Shown here piece by piece: positions 53,023-61,310 of a stretch of 64,000 nt of DNA. Position 1 is the first letter of the stretch. Each line of letters starts with the position of its first letter. This DNA is from Lachnospiraceae bacterium. Lineage in GTDB: Bacteria; Bacillota; Clostridia; Lachnospirales; Lachnospiraceae. The translations under genes and the position numbers were made by a program. Under the pieces are notes generated by a model that did not search any database, was not told where the DNA came from, and saw nothing but the letters and a program-made list of their open reading frames with translations. Location: positions 29,504 through 93,503 of the forward strand of contig JAIDFQ010000062.1 of NCBI GenBank assembly GCA_029054245.1. Direction: 5' to 3'.

Positions 53023-54207
53023 TTACATTGCCATGTCGTAAAGCCATTTTGTGTATTTGCTCTGGCTTTGCCTTATTTTTTCCTGTTCGCGCTGTTCGTG
53101 AAGCGCCATATCCACATGCTGTACGGTTCCCACGTTTCCATCTTCATAGAGAAATACACCAGTTCTTCGGATCATCCCCTTCGCCTGGTTCTGGTCATCG
53201 GCAAGCGTATAGTTTGTGGAAGTATTCTGCAGGCAGATAGCGCCTACCCCTTTTTCTGCCAGCGAATAAAGCTGCTGGTTTCCGTTTTCGTCCATGACCC
53301 ATATCTTCAGTTTATCCCAGATTTCGTCTCCTTCATCTATAAAACCGTTGTGGTCTGTGTCATATTCGGCAAGGTCTGCAAAACCATTGCCTGATTTCGT
53401 CCCGAAAAGCTCTGAACCATCGTTGATGATACCGTCACCATTTTTGTCAAGCGCCAGAAAACCGCTGCCTGCTCCCAGACGGTTGATTTCATCCTCTTTT
53501 CCGTCACCGTCAATGTCAAACAGGAATGTCTGGTCTGATAAATCTGCTATGTTCCCATCTAAGTTGATCACAAGCGGATCACACATGGTAGTCCGGGTAT
53601 AACTCACGGTGCTTTCATAGTATTCCTGAAAACTGCGGCTCATCTCGAGATTCAGATTAAAATTGATTTCCCTGCCGTCTGCGCATCTAACCGTTCCGGT
53701 GGTAGAAAATGCTGTGGTTTCTGTCTCTTCATGATAATACTGATTACTGTACGTAAATGTTTTCGCTTCTACACCTGCGTTGGATGCCAATACGTCCTGT
53801 GCGGAGGTAATATCGCTTCCGTTCACGCCTTCCTCTCTGAGACTGAATCCTCCCCTTTTATCAGGAAAGAGGATTGCCATCAAAAAGTTAAGGCATTGCT
53901 GGCGTATCTCCCGGAACTGCTGCTGCGCACTGGCTGCCTCCGCACTGCTGACACCTCCGGATGCGATTGTCTTCATCTTGGCACGCATCTCATCAAAGCT
54001 GGATTTGAGCGCGTCTTCAGGGTTCTTCTTACCAGTCTGCGATTCATCTTTCTTCACGCTGGTATGCAATCCATTTCCAAGCAGACCGCCGGTTCCGTCC
54101 TGCAATCTCTGCCTGCTGTTCGTAATAGCTACTCTGGTTACTCTTGTCGTAAACGAAGAGTATTTTCTGGCGGAATCCATTCCTATTGAACTGGAATCTA
54201 TTCGCAT
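53023..54207 (-). CDS. EF-hand-like calcium-binding protein, function unknown
   Basis: 394 residues from ATG at 54207 with AAGGAGGAAG ahead. The N-terminus (MRIDSSSIGMDSARKYSSF) has no signal peptide or lipobox. The middle contains EIRQQCLNFLMAILFPDKR and a beta-rich segment. Residues about 245-320 carry three Ca-binding-type loops: DIDGDGKEDEINRLG, DKNGDGIINDGSELF and DTDHNGFIDEGDEIWD, like dockerin or thrombospondin-3-type repeats. The last 60 residues are Gln-rich and helical. Its role is unknown. Promoter and terminator are not apparent. Confidence 0.65.
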   Translation of the reverse strand: MRIDSSSIGMDSARKYSSFTTRVTRVAITNSRQRLQDGTGGLLGNGLHTSVKKDESQTGKKNPEDALKSSFDEMRAKMKTIASGGVSSAEAASAQQQFREIRQQCLNFLMAILFPDKRGGFSLREEGVNGSDITSAQDVLASNAGVEAKTFTYSNQYYHEETETTAFSTTGTVRCADGREINFNLNLEMSRSFQEYYESTVSYTRTTMCDPLVINLDGNIADLSDQTFLFDIDGDGKEDEINRLGAGSGFLALDKNGDGIINDGSELFGTKSGNGFADLAEYDTDHNGFIDEGDEIWDKLKIWVMDENGNQQLYSLAEKGVGAICLQNTSTNYTLADDQNQAKGMIRRTGVFLYEDGNVGTVQHVDMALHEQREQEKIRQSQSKYTKWLYDMAM

Positions 54208-54446
54208 TCTTCCTCCTTCTTCTCGTCCCTTGCTTTTATCTCCCCTCCTTGATCGAAAAAAACAAAAATGATACACAAAAGGGCTGTCCGTTTCCCTAAA
54301 GTATACCATCCGTGGCGACTTAATTCATCATATTGGGCGGGTATTCTGGCCATAAATACCTGCAATATATTTATCGGACGGCATGTAAATTAGTTTAGTT
54401 TAAATGGGAATTTTGTTTGAAAAAAGGGGGATTGTACAAAGTGAAT

Positions 54447-54523
54447 ATTATCGATCTTGAGAGCCACCAGTGTCATGCTTGAGAGCCACCCACATACGGG
54501 TATTATCGCCCTTGAGAGCCACC
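54447..54523 (+). repeat. Three direct repeats of CTTGAGAGCCACC
   Basis: Copies at 54456-54468, 54478-54490 and 54511-54523; the first and third extend left to TATTATCG (54447 and 54501). Spacing is 22 and 33 bases. Short repeats at spaced intervals recall the terminal repeats of IS21-type elements, so this may be a transposon end whose body is gone. The rest of the 521-base gap 54208-54728 holds no gene I can support; GC content falls here. Confidence 0.6.
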
Positions 54524-54728
54524 ACAATATATAGTATGTCTTAATCGCTTGACGAATCTAAAGCAAGAGCATTTTAGATTGCTTCCCCACGATTTTCTGC
54601 CGTCATATTTTTTGCATTTTATTTTCAAGAAAATAGTCGACGAGCTGTGATTCTTCACAAGTCTGTCGGCTCTGCGTCTATGCGTCTGGCTCTATGATGC
54701 AGTATTGTTCTACTCGATAATTCGGAAT

Positions 54729-55313
54729 CTATTTCTTCAAATTTTTTCTTATAAATTTGTTACTAAAATGTAACCCATACCCTAATAACAAGAATACAAA
54801 GCATATTCCGATTATATAATAAGCTATAATATACCAAGAATTTCCTACTAATATAAGTTTAGCAGGAAAAGGACATTTTTTTGTCATAGAAAATATTGCC
54901 TGTGCAAATATAATATAACAAATTGGATAAATTAAGTTGGTAGCAATCAATAATTGATTTTTTATTTTTGTATGGTCACAAAAGATGCCCCAATATAAAA
55001 ACAATAAAATGGGGTTAATTATGTGAATAAACCAAAATGCCCCATCCAAATTCAATTTTACTATAATTGTTGCTATAAATATTACAATAGTAGTTACCAC
55101 ACAATTTGCATATATCCATTCTGGAAAGCATATTTTGTTTTTATTACAGACATAAGAACTAATAAGGATTAAACCCACTATGATTCCTGATATAAAACAA
55201 TATTCACTCATATAACTAACATCTTTATAGTATCCTAATATAGTTGTTGAAATAAACAACATTCCTAATAATAAATTGCAGATATTTCTTATTCTATCTT
55301 TCTTGCTCATCAT
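54729..55313 (-). CDS. Pr6Pr-like integral membrane protein
   Basis: 194 residues, AT-rich gene. Six likely membrane helices. NLDGAFWFIHIINPILLFLYW and ICYIIFAQAI with a downstream PFPAKL loop are the parts that resemble Pr6Pr/TMEM164-like proteins, where a conserved HxxxP lies in the fourth helix. GGAGGCGGC precedes the ATG. It is the third gene after tetR and the KTR protein in a leftward unit, so it may be what the TetR regulator controls. Function unknown. Confidence 0.55.
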   Translation of the reverse strand: MMSKKDRIRNICNLLLGMLFISTTILGYYKDVSYMSEYCFISGIIVGLILISSYVCNKNKICFPEWIYANCVVTTIVIFIATIIVKLNLDGAFWFIHIINPILLFLYWGIFCDHTKIKNQLLIATNLIYPICYIIFAQAIFSMTKKCPFPAKLILVGNSWYIIAYYIIGICFVFLLLGYGLHFSNKFIRKNLKK

Positions 55314-55326
55314 GCCGCCTCCATAA

Positions 55327-55497
55327 TTACCTTAAAACCTTAATAACGCTTACTCGAAAATCCTTTGCTTCAATCAAACTTTCCTGCTTGCATTTCGGGC
55401 AAGAGAGGGGAAAGTTTTTCACTTCTGTATCTTCCCGTATTTGTAATCGTGTTTTATTTTCGCAGATAGGACAACCTATCCACTTTGTTTCACTCAT
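55327..55497 (-). CDS. Cysteine-rich KTR zinc-ribbon protein
   Basis: 56 residues. MSETKWIGCPICENKTRLQI, then REDTEVKNFPLSCPKCKQ: two CPxC pairs around KTRLQIREDTE, the hallmark of the KTR-domain proteins found on Tn916-type conjugative elements. Probably a nucleic-acid or protein-binding zinc ribbon. Very short and between tetR (84 bases) and the membrane protein (14 bases). It is a sign that this stretch came from an integrative element. Confidence 0.85.
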   Translation of the reverse strand: MSETKWIGCPICENKTRLQIREDTEVKNFPLSCPKCKQESLIEAKDFRVSVIKVLR

Positions 55498-55580
55498 TAG
55501 ATTTACCTCATTCTTTTTATTTCATTGGATAGCTATTTCACAATTTCTATATATGATTAAATAAGAACTAAATCCTGTTT

Positions 55581-56180
55581 CTATTCATCTTTCAATAAAA
55601 CTCGCGCCAAATCTGTTTCTGAAATCATTTCATACTTCGTTGTAAACAGTTTTTTTAGAGCATAAAGATAAACAACGCCCCAATAATAATCTGCTAATTT
55701 CATAGGTAGCCCTTCTACAACACTTCCCTCTTTTTGCCCTTGCATAATAATCTTTTCCGTTATTTGATATAATTCCGACTGATAGGTGGTTTCCTCAGAA
55801 ACAAAATTTTTCTGTTCAAACATCATTTGTGTAATTAGTGCAACCTTTGCTGCATAAACGTCATCTTGAACCAATTTAGTCATAATATCTTTTGAAAGTT
55901 TCAATATTTTCTTTTTAGCTGATATTGGTAAACTTATTAGCAGTTTCAAATTTTTTATGTCTTTATTGTTGTTTATGAAAGTATAGATTTCATTAAATAA
56001 TTCTTCTTTTGATTTGAAGTAAATATAAAGAGTTCCCTGCCCAATTCCAATATGTTTTGCTAAATCACCTATTTTTGTTCCAGCAAAACCATTTTTAGCA
56101 AAATAAAGCATAGAATCATGTAATATTTTAGAACGGGTTTCCATACGGATTTCTTGACAACGTTCTTGTGATTTTGGCAT
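55581..56180 (-). CDS. TetR/AcrR-family transcriptional regulator
   Basis: 199 residues. TRSKILHDSMLYFAKNGFAG, TKIGDLAKHIGIGQGTLYIY and FKSKEELFNEI make up the TetR helix-turn-helix domain (residues about 15-65). The rest is a helical ligand domain with many Lys and Ile. GCGAGGGAAATATT lies before the ATG. A TTGACA/CATAAT promoter and a palindrome sit just upstream, so it most likely represses itself and the two genes that follow. Inducer unknown; no drug pump is adjacent. Confidence 0.85.
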   Translation of the reverse strand: MPKSQERCQEIRMETRSKILHDSMLYFAKNGFAGTKIGDLAKHIGIGQGTLYIYFKSKEELFNEIYTFINNNKDIKNLKLLISLPISAKKKILKLSKDIMTKLVQDDVYAAKVALITQMMFEQKNFVSEETTYQSELYQITEKIIMQGQKEGSVVEGLPMKLADYYWGVVYLYALKKLFTTKYEMISETDLARVLLKDE

Positions 56181-56203
56181 AATATTTCCCTCGCAAATTT
56201 ATG

Positions 56204-56221
56204 AATGAATATTTGTTCATT
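56204..56221. promoter_or_regulatory. Probable TetR operator
   Basis: AATGAA (56204-56209), six bases, TTCATT (56216-56221): a perfect 6+6 palindrome placed just downstream of the tetR promoter, around the expected transcription start, where a repressor would block it. Confidence 0.6.
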
Positions 56222-56224
56222 GAT

Positions 56225-56253
56225 ATTATGCTCTCACTTTTTTGAAATGTCAA
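56225..56253 (-). promoter_or_regulatory. Promoter for tetR unit
   Basis: Minus strand TTGACA (56253-56248) and CATAAT (56230-56225), 17-base spacer. The 319-base gap 56181-56499 also contains the PadR promoter at its right end; between them I see no gene. Confidence 0.7.
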
Positions 56254-56437
56254 TTAAGGTGATAAGAATTTCTCCTTTTGATTGATAAAAGATAAATATA
56301 TGAGTAGGATTCCGTAGTCGTTGGCATTGTGGAAATATGCATAACCGGCTACTGCGAAATCCCTCTCACTTTATTACCCAAAATCATAAAAACATTATTT
56401 TTTCTTTCTTTTCTCGGTTTTGAAATATTCATAAAAC

Positions 56438-56469
56438 TTGACAACTTTCAAAAACACTGTATAATACAG
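56438..56469 (+). promoter_or_regulatory. Promoter with overlapping palindromic operator for padR
   Basis: Perfect TTGACA (56438-56443) and TATAAT (56460-56465), 16-base spacer. The palindrome CTGTATAATACAG (56457-56469) covers the whole -10, and ATAATACA recurs at 56476-56483, so PadR binding would shut off its own promoter. Confidence 0.7.
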
Positions 56470-56499
56470 TATTGGATAATACAACTATGGAGGTGAATT

Positions 56500-57036
56500 A
56501 TGTCTACGATTGATTTAATTATTTTAGGCTCATTATACCAAAGTCCTAAAAGTGCGTATGACTTACAAAAACAAATTGAATCCCGAAACTTGTCAAGGTG
56601 GATAAAAATTGGTTCTTTTACTGTTTACAAGAAAGTGGTTCAATACGAAAACAAAGGATATGTTATTAGTGAAACTGTTAAGAACGGTAATATGCCTGAA
56701 AAAACAGTGTACACAATAACACCAAAGGGAAAAGAAGTTTTTAAAGAATTGATGACTAAATTTTCTTTAGCTGAAACAAAAGTGTTTTTAGATTTTAATG
56801 CTGTTATTGTGAATATGGCTTTGCTTGATGAAAGTTCTGCAAATGAATGTATTGCAAATATTAAAAACAGTATTCAGAAAACTAAAATGCAGATTATGGA
56901 GCAACTACCAACACATAAGGACATTCCATTATTTGGGCGAACTATAATGGAACAACAATTTTTGCTTTTAGAAACATTGGAAAAATGGGAAGAAAATTTT
57001 GAAAAAGAATTGGAGAAAGAAAGGGAAAAAAAATGA
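56500..57036 (+). CDS. PadR-family transcriptional regulator
   Basis: 178 residues. TIDLIILGSLYQSPKSAYDL and WIKIGSFTVYKKVVQYENKGYV in two parts give the PadR winged helix (residues 1-80), with TVYTITPKGKEVFKELM closing it, then a helical dimerisation domain (about 95-178). GGAGGTGAATT precedes the ATG. It overlaps the HXXEE gene by 4 bases (ATGA), so regulator and membrane protein form one transcript. Confidence 0.85.
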   Translation: MSTIDLIILGSLYQSPKSAYDLQKQIESRNLSRWIKIGSFTVYKKVVQYENKGYVISETVKNGNMPEKTVYTITPKGKEVFKELMTKFSLAETKVFLDFNAVIVNMALLDESSANECIANIKNSIQKTKMQIMEQLPTHKDIPLFGRTIMEQQFLLLETLEKWEENFEKELEKEREKK

Positions 57037-57518
57037 GCATGATGTATTTCATATTTTTTAATTTGGTGATTTATTTACCGTTCCACTTATTTGAGGAAGC
57101 TATTGGTGATTTCCCAAAATGGATGTATGAGCATAAATGGTTGCCCTATCATATGACGCATGGACACTGGATGGCGAACAATCTATTTATTTACTACCCA
57201 ATGCTTCTTGTACCGGTTTTTTTATTTGTGTTCAATAATAAGTTCGTCTGTTTTGGAGTGGCTATTTTTATATGGGGAATCATAAATTTTGGCGACCATT
57301 TTTTCTATACAATCAAAGATAGAAAAATCTCTCCGGGGTTAATAACTGGAACGCTTTTTCTTGTTAATTCGATATTCGGATTAAGAAATTATTATTTGTC
57401 AGATTACTTTTCTGTATATCAGTTGATAATAGGAATTTTGATTGGTGGTGTGCTATTTGGTTTGCCTATGGGATTATGTATTGTTTTATATAAGTTTTTT
57501 GATAAGTATTTTAAATAA
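57033..57518 (+). CDS. HXXEE-domain membrane protein
   Basis: 161 residues with about five membrane helices. FHLFEEAIGDFPKWM near residue 20 is the HxxEE motif; HGHWMANNLF and NFGDHFFYTIKD add two conserved His-containing segments, so a metal site within the membrane is possible. The gene is coupled to padR. HXXEE proteins often pair with PadR or TetR regulators, and their role is not established. Confidence 0.8.
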   Translation: MSMMYFIFFNLVIYLPFHLFEEAIGDFPKWMYEHKWLPYHMTHGHWMANNLFIYYPMLLVPVFLFVFNNKFVCFGVAIFIWGIINFGDHFFYTIKDRKISPGLITGTLFLVNSIFGLRNYYLSDYFSVYQLIIGILIGGVLFGLPMGLCIVLYKFFDKYFK

Positions 57519-57578
57519 ATGTTTAAAAAGCAACTGTAAACCATGCAACGCCTATGTGGGAGAAAGGGGGAATTATTT

Positions 57579-58082
57579 ATGCCTTTAACAGAAGCATACA
57601 AGGAACATATCATGTATACGTTCAATGGCTTTTGCAAGACCGTCATACGCTTTGCGGCTATTAACGCATGGCGTGACAGGAGCAGACGGCGTCAAAAAGA
57701 AATATCCCTTGAATACCTCACAGAAGAAAAGTTTTACCCTTTAGGCACAACAGATGAATATTTTGAAGCACCCTATGAAGAATACCCCATTACAATCTGC
57801 GGTCAGACAGTTATCCTCACCAATGGGGAACTTGCCGCCGCCCTGTTATCCCTGCCGGAGAGAAACCGGGAAATCATATTCCTTTATTTTTTCGGGGATT
57901 ATACACAACAGGAAATCGGGGAAATGTACGGACGCTGCTGGAGTACGACCGGGTATCAAATCCGCAGGACTTTGCGACTTTTGCAAAGGGAAATGGAGGT
58001 GCTTCCACATGGAAAATCCATTCGTTTTGTAATCTGTGGTGAACCTCTTTTATCGCGTCATGGCATCCTCTGTCCGGTCTGA
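57579..58082 (+). CDS. Conjugative-element sigma-70-family factor with replaced C-terminus
   Basis: 167 residues from ATG at 57579 (AAAGGGGG ahead). FNGFCKTVIRFAAINAWRDR, EYLTEEKFYPLGTTDEYFEAP and the sigma-4-like AALLSLPERNREIIFLYFFG, TQQEIGEMYGRC and TTGYQIRRTLRLL are found on Tn916/Tn1549-like elements. From about codon 152 the reading frame enters group II intron DNA, so the last dozen residues (VICGEPLLSRHGILCPV region) are not native. ATG at 58009 in another frame (MENPFVL) looks like the start of the element's next gene, cut after seven codons. Confidence 0.75.
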   Translation: MPLTEAYKEHIMYTFNGFCKTVIRFAAINAWRDRSRRRQKEISLEYLTEEKFYPLGTTDEYFEAPYEEYPITICGQTVILTNGELAAALLSLPERNREIIFLYFFGDYTQQEIGEMYGRCWSTTGYQIRRTLRLLQREMEVLPHGKSIRFVICGEPLLSRHGILCPV

Positions 58083-58464
58083 ATCCATACATACAGTTCA
58101 GAAATCTCGGTTCATATATAGCTTCCAAGATTTTCTTCACTGCAAACTGCACTATCTTGTCCTCATAAGAAGCAATTCCTAACGGTCTCATTTTGCCATT
58201 GCTTTTCGGTATATACACTCTAAGTGATGGCAGGGGCTTGTATGCCTTATTTTTCAACCGTTCCACAAGATTTGCTATGTTTTCTTCCAGATGTTCTTCA
58301 TATTCTGCTTTTGTCACCTTATCAATCCCTACTGCTTTCTTTCCATCCAGTCCCTTATGACACTGTATGAGCATTTCCGTATTGATTAGATGATACAGCG
58401 ATGTAAACTCTGGCTTCGGCGTTGTCGCCGATATTTCTGCTATTCTTTCCAATTTCGTTCCCAT
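58036..58464 (-). pseudogene. ltrA: Group II intron reverse transcriptase, N-terminal fragment
   Basis: From ATG at 58464 the protein reads TSLYHLINTEMLIQCHKGLD, GKKAVGIDKVTKAEYEEHLE, LPSLRVYIPKSNGKMRPLGI and FLNCMYGFRPDRGCHDAIKE: RT domains 0 to 2. After HHRLQ (about 58036) the frame passes into sigma-factor DNA. The catalytic YADD block, maturase and endonuclease domains are missing, so this is dead. Confidence 0.85.
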
Positions 58465-58947
58465 TATTTCCTCCGTTCCTGAGCACGGATAATGTGTCCT
58501 CAGAAAGAGCGTTACTATGTAGCCCCCTTTCCTCCACTGGCATTACCCAGTTTCATCGGTACTATGAAGCTATCCGACTGCCTGCCACTCATCCGCTTAT
58601 CTCCATCTTCTAGTTGATAAGACGTACTTGTTCCCAAGAAGCGGCAGGCTCTCCCCAGTTGACAACTAACCACAATGTCAAGCATGACTGGCTCTCTGCC
58701 CCCGCAGTGCCGGTCAATTCTCACCATTTGCGAACTGCCCGATGTTGCTTTCCGTACCAGTTAAAACGTCAGCCCTCTGGATTATAACATTTCGAGGCTC
58801 AATCGCATTGCAGCCCTACTTGCTCGTTGTCTACGCTTAGCAGCTGCCATTACTGACATCCACCCAAGACTCCACTACTGCTGGTTGGCTAGACCTTTGC
58901 AGACAGGATTTGCACCTGTTAGGTTAATTGCCCTTTGCTGGGCGCAC
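58036..58947 (-). mobile_element. Truncated group II intron
   Basis: Minus strand. The 5' end GTGCGCCCAGCAAAGGGCAA at 58947 fits the GUGYG rule for group II introns, followed by about 480 bases of structured domain I-IV RNA (58465-58947) and the reverse transcriptase fragment. Domains V-VI and the 3' splice site are absent. The lost 3' end is joined to the sigma-factor gene at about 58036. Only 7 bases separate the intron 5' end from the next repeat at 58955. Confidence 0.8.
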
Positions 58948-58954
58948 AACTGGA

Positions 58955-59078
58955 ATTGAACAAAATCGCTGCGCGATGGCCTGCCAAGGCTGTGACATAG
59001 CGATTTTTCTTTTTTACAAAAAAACAGTGGAAAGCAAGTCCTAAAAGTAGTATTGTTAAGTCACCACAACCAACAATC
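58955..59078 (+). repeat. 124-bp direct repeat, left copy
   Basis: Matches 63877-64000 with a single difference (C/T within CATAGCGATTTTT). It begins ATTGAACAAAATCGCTGCGC and includes AAATCGCT and AGCGATTT, able to form a hairpin across a 30-base loop, then a T-rich segment. It lies upstream of the recombinase gene, as an element end would. Both copies start at a GAAC tetranucleotide, one of the IS91 target words known to me. Confidence 0.9.
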
Positions 59079-59216
59079 AAACAGGATCGACCTTCCCACT
59101 GCCTATGAAAAGAATATCATCCCTCCGCTTGATTGGCAAGCGGTTTTATGACCCAAATGCACCTCCGTGTAAAGCAGTGTTTTGATTACTACTGATTTTA
59201 CATGGAGGATTTTATT

Positions 59217-60047
59217 ATGTATGATAAATATTTAGAACAGCTTGAGGAAGCCGGAAAAATCCGCAACCTCAAAGAACGTTCCATCAATTGCTATAAAAAC
59301 TATGTTTCTTACTTCCTGAAATATCAAGCTAAGCCCCCCAAAGAACTTACCTGTCAGGACGTTAGGACTTTTTTGCTTGCCAAAAAAGGGGGAGGGCTGA
59401 AAGCCACAACTCTGAACCTCTATAATTCGGCTATCCGTTTTTTCTATAGGAATGTCCTGCATATCCTTTGGGATGATATCACAGTTCCACGTATGATCCT
59501 GGAACACAAGCTTCCAACCGTACTGACTGTCGATGAAATCGACCGTCTGTTAGAAGCTGTCGATGATATCAAATATAAAGCCATGTTTGCAACGATGTAT
59601 TCTTCCGGAATGCGGGTCTCTGAAGTGATTCGCCTCCAGTATGATGATATTTCCCGCTCAAATATGCAGATTCATGTCCGGGATACAAAGAACCGGATGG
59701 ATCGCTATACGATCCTTTCCAAACGGTGTCTGGATATCCTTACACAATACTGGTTTGAGAAAGGACGTCCCCGTGGAATCCTGTTTCCTAATAAATTTAC
59801 CGGTAATTACCTGACAGTCAGTACGCTGGAGCAGGTGATGCGCTTCCAAAGAAAGCAACTCCGCACTGTCTCCGTCATAGCTTTGCAACCCATCTGATGG
59901 AACAGGGGGGTAGAACGGCAAAATATCCAGGCACTGCTTGGACACCGTGACCCAAAATCCACGGAAGTTTATCTTCATGTCAGCAACAAATCCCTTATGG
60001 GAATCCAAAGCCCATTTGACAGGAAAGAAGGTGCTGGTTATGAATGA
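59217..60047 (+). pseudogene. Tyrosine recombinase, two frameshifts
   Basis: From ATG at 59217 (GGAGGATTTTATT ahead) the frame gives an N-terminal SAM-like domain (ERSINCYKNYVSYFLKYQ) and the catalytic Arg block MYSSGMRVSEVIRLQYDD. After about 59843 the text continues in another frame (PKKATPHCLRHSFATHLMEQ, with the HxLRH box), and after the G-run near 59912 in a third (RQNIQALLGHRDPKSTEVYL with LLGH and the Tyr). All catalytic motifs exist but in three frames; the original frame stops at 59897. Confidence 0.85.
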
Positions 60048-61017
60048 TCCCACCGTTCAGGATATTTTCCAGCATTTTTATCCGGCATACCTTGAAAAGT
60101 ATTCTCCATCTCCAGAACAGGCAAAAGCTGCCCGGAACATCTTGAACTGCAAAACCGGAGCCTATGGTGCAAACGTCAGTGTGTGTGAAGACTGTGGTGC
60201 TGTTCAGATTCATTATAATTCCTGCCGCAACCGTTGTTGTCCCATGTGTCAGGCTGTCCCAAAGCATCTTGGGGCTTCTGTTGGATATATCTGCATCCTG
60301 CATACATGGGGTTCTGAAATGAACTTCCATCCCCATATCCATACAATACTGCTCGGCGGTGGTCTGACACCCAAAAATGAATGGAAGGACAACGGCGCTG
60401 GGTTTTTTCTTCCCATATGGGCTATCTCTAAAGTCTTCCGCGGAAAATATATGGATGAGTTGAAAAACCTCTGGAATATGAACCAGCCTGAGTTTCATGG
60501 AACTGCCGAAAAATACCGTAACTATTATGCGTCCAAAAAACTGATGGATTCCTGCTATGATACGGAATGGATTCCTTATTGTAAGAAAACTTTTAACGGC
60601 GCGCAGTCTGTGATTGATTACCTTGGAAAGTATACCCATCGGATTGCCATCAGCAATCACCGTATCGTCTGTATGGATGAGGAGACCGTTACTTTTTCAG
60701 TGAAAGATTACCGGAACCAAGGACAATGGAAAGAGCTGACCCTTTCCGGTGTTGAGTTTATCCGGCACTTTTTAATGCATGTGCCGCCAAAACGTTTTGT
60801 CAGGATTCGGCATTACGGACTTCTTTGTTCCCGCAGCAAAAGTAAAAAGCTCACTTTATGCCGGAATCTTCTCGGATGTCAAAAGTATCTGTCAAAGCTC
60901 CGGGATAAGGGGATGCCTGAAATATTAAAACATCTCTATGGCATAAATGTCTGTGTGTGTAAAGCCTGTGGTGGTAAACTTGGAACCCCCCAGCTTCGGA
61001 TACCACGAAGATGCTAA
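60040..61017 (+). pseudogene. IS91-family HUH transposase with internal deletion
   Basis: 325 residues from ATG at 60040. NVSVCEDCGAVQIHYNSC and RNRCCPMCQ are the zinc domain; LHTWGSEMNFHPHIHTILLG includes the HUH metal motif; DYLGKYTHRIAISNHRI holds the relaxase Tyr region. Between CPMCQAV and PKHLGASVGY, where IS91 proteins have about 70 residues ending ADPKHLGA, there is none (near 60258). The shared Pro-Lys suggests recombination at a short repeat. Frame is kept, yet loss of this much makes activity unlikely. Confidence 0.8.
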
Positions 61018-61179
61018 ATATTTCAAATTCAATAGTTTTTGAAACCTCAAAGCCTGAGGTTTTGTTGTCATGCCCGTTTATCTGGAATCACTTGATTTCT
61101 ATGGCTTCTGCATAGAAAGTCCATAGACATTGGCTGCCCGGACGCTCACTTTGTTCAATTAGGCTAAATCGAAAATGGT

Positions 61180-61229
61180 GTAAACGAAGGGGCAGTTCAC
61201 TGGAATGCCAAAACTGCTTTTTCGTTTAC
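61180..61229 (+). other. Hairpin downstream of the transposase, possible element end
   Basis: GTAAACGAA and TTCGTTTAC enclose a second match, CAGTT (61192-61196) and AACTG (61212-61216). Terminal hairpins are normal in IS91-type elements. The gap 61018-61310 holds nothing else recognisable. Confidence 0.5.
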
Positions 61230-61310
61230 CCATCATCGATTCTAACCTAAAGAATTTAATTACCTCTTAATTGGTATAGCAGCTTTTATTCTATGAATTT
61301 CAACAAAATT

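Larger units (their letters stand above)
58955..61229 (+). mobile_element. IS91-type element with tyrosine recombinase, decayed
   Basis: Left boundary set by the 124-bp repeat; right boundary tentatively by the hairpin GTAAACGAA (61180-61188) / TTCGTTTAC (61221-61229). Contents are a frameshifted tyrosine recombinase and an IS91-family HUH transposase with an internal deletion, overlapping by 8 bases. IS91 elements move by rolling-circle replication with hairpins at the ends and can carry neighbouring DNA. The precise ends are my estimate. Confidence 0.65.

Noticed and set aside
54447..54523. CRISPR array
   Set aside because: Repeats are only 13 bases with unequal 9-20 base spacers and no cas genes.
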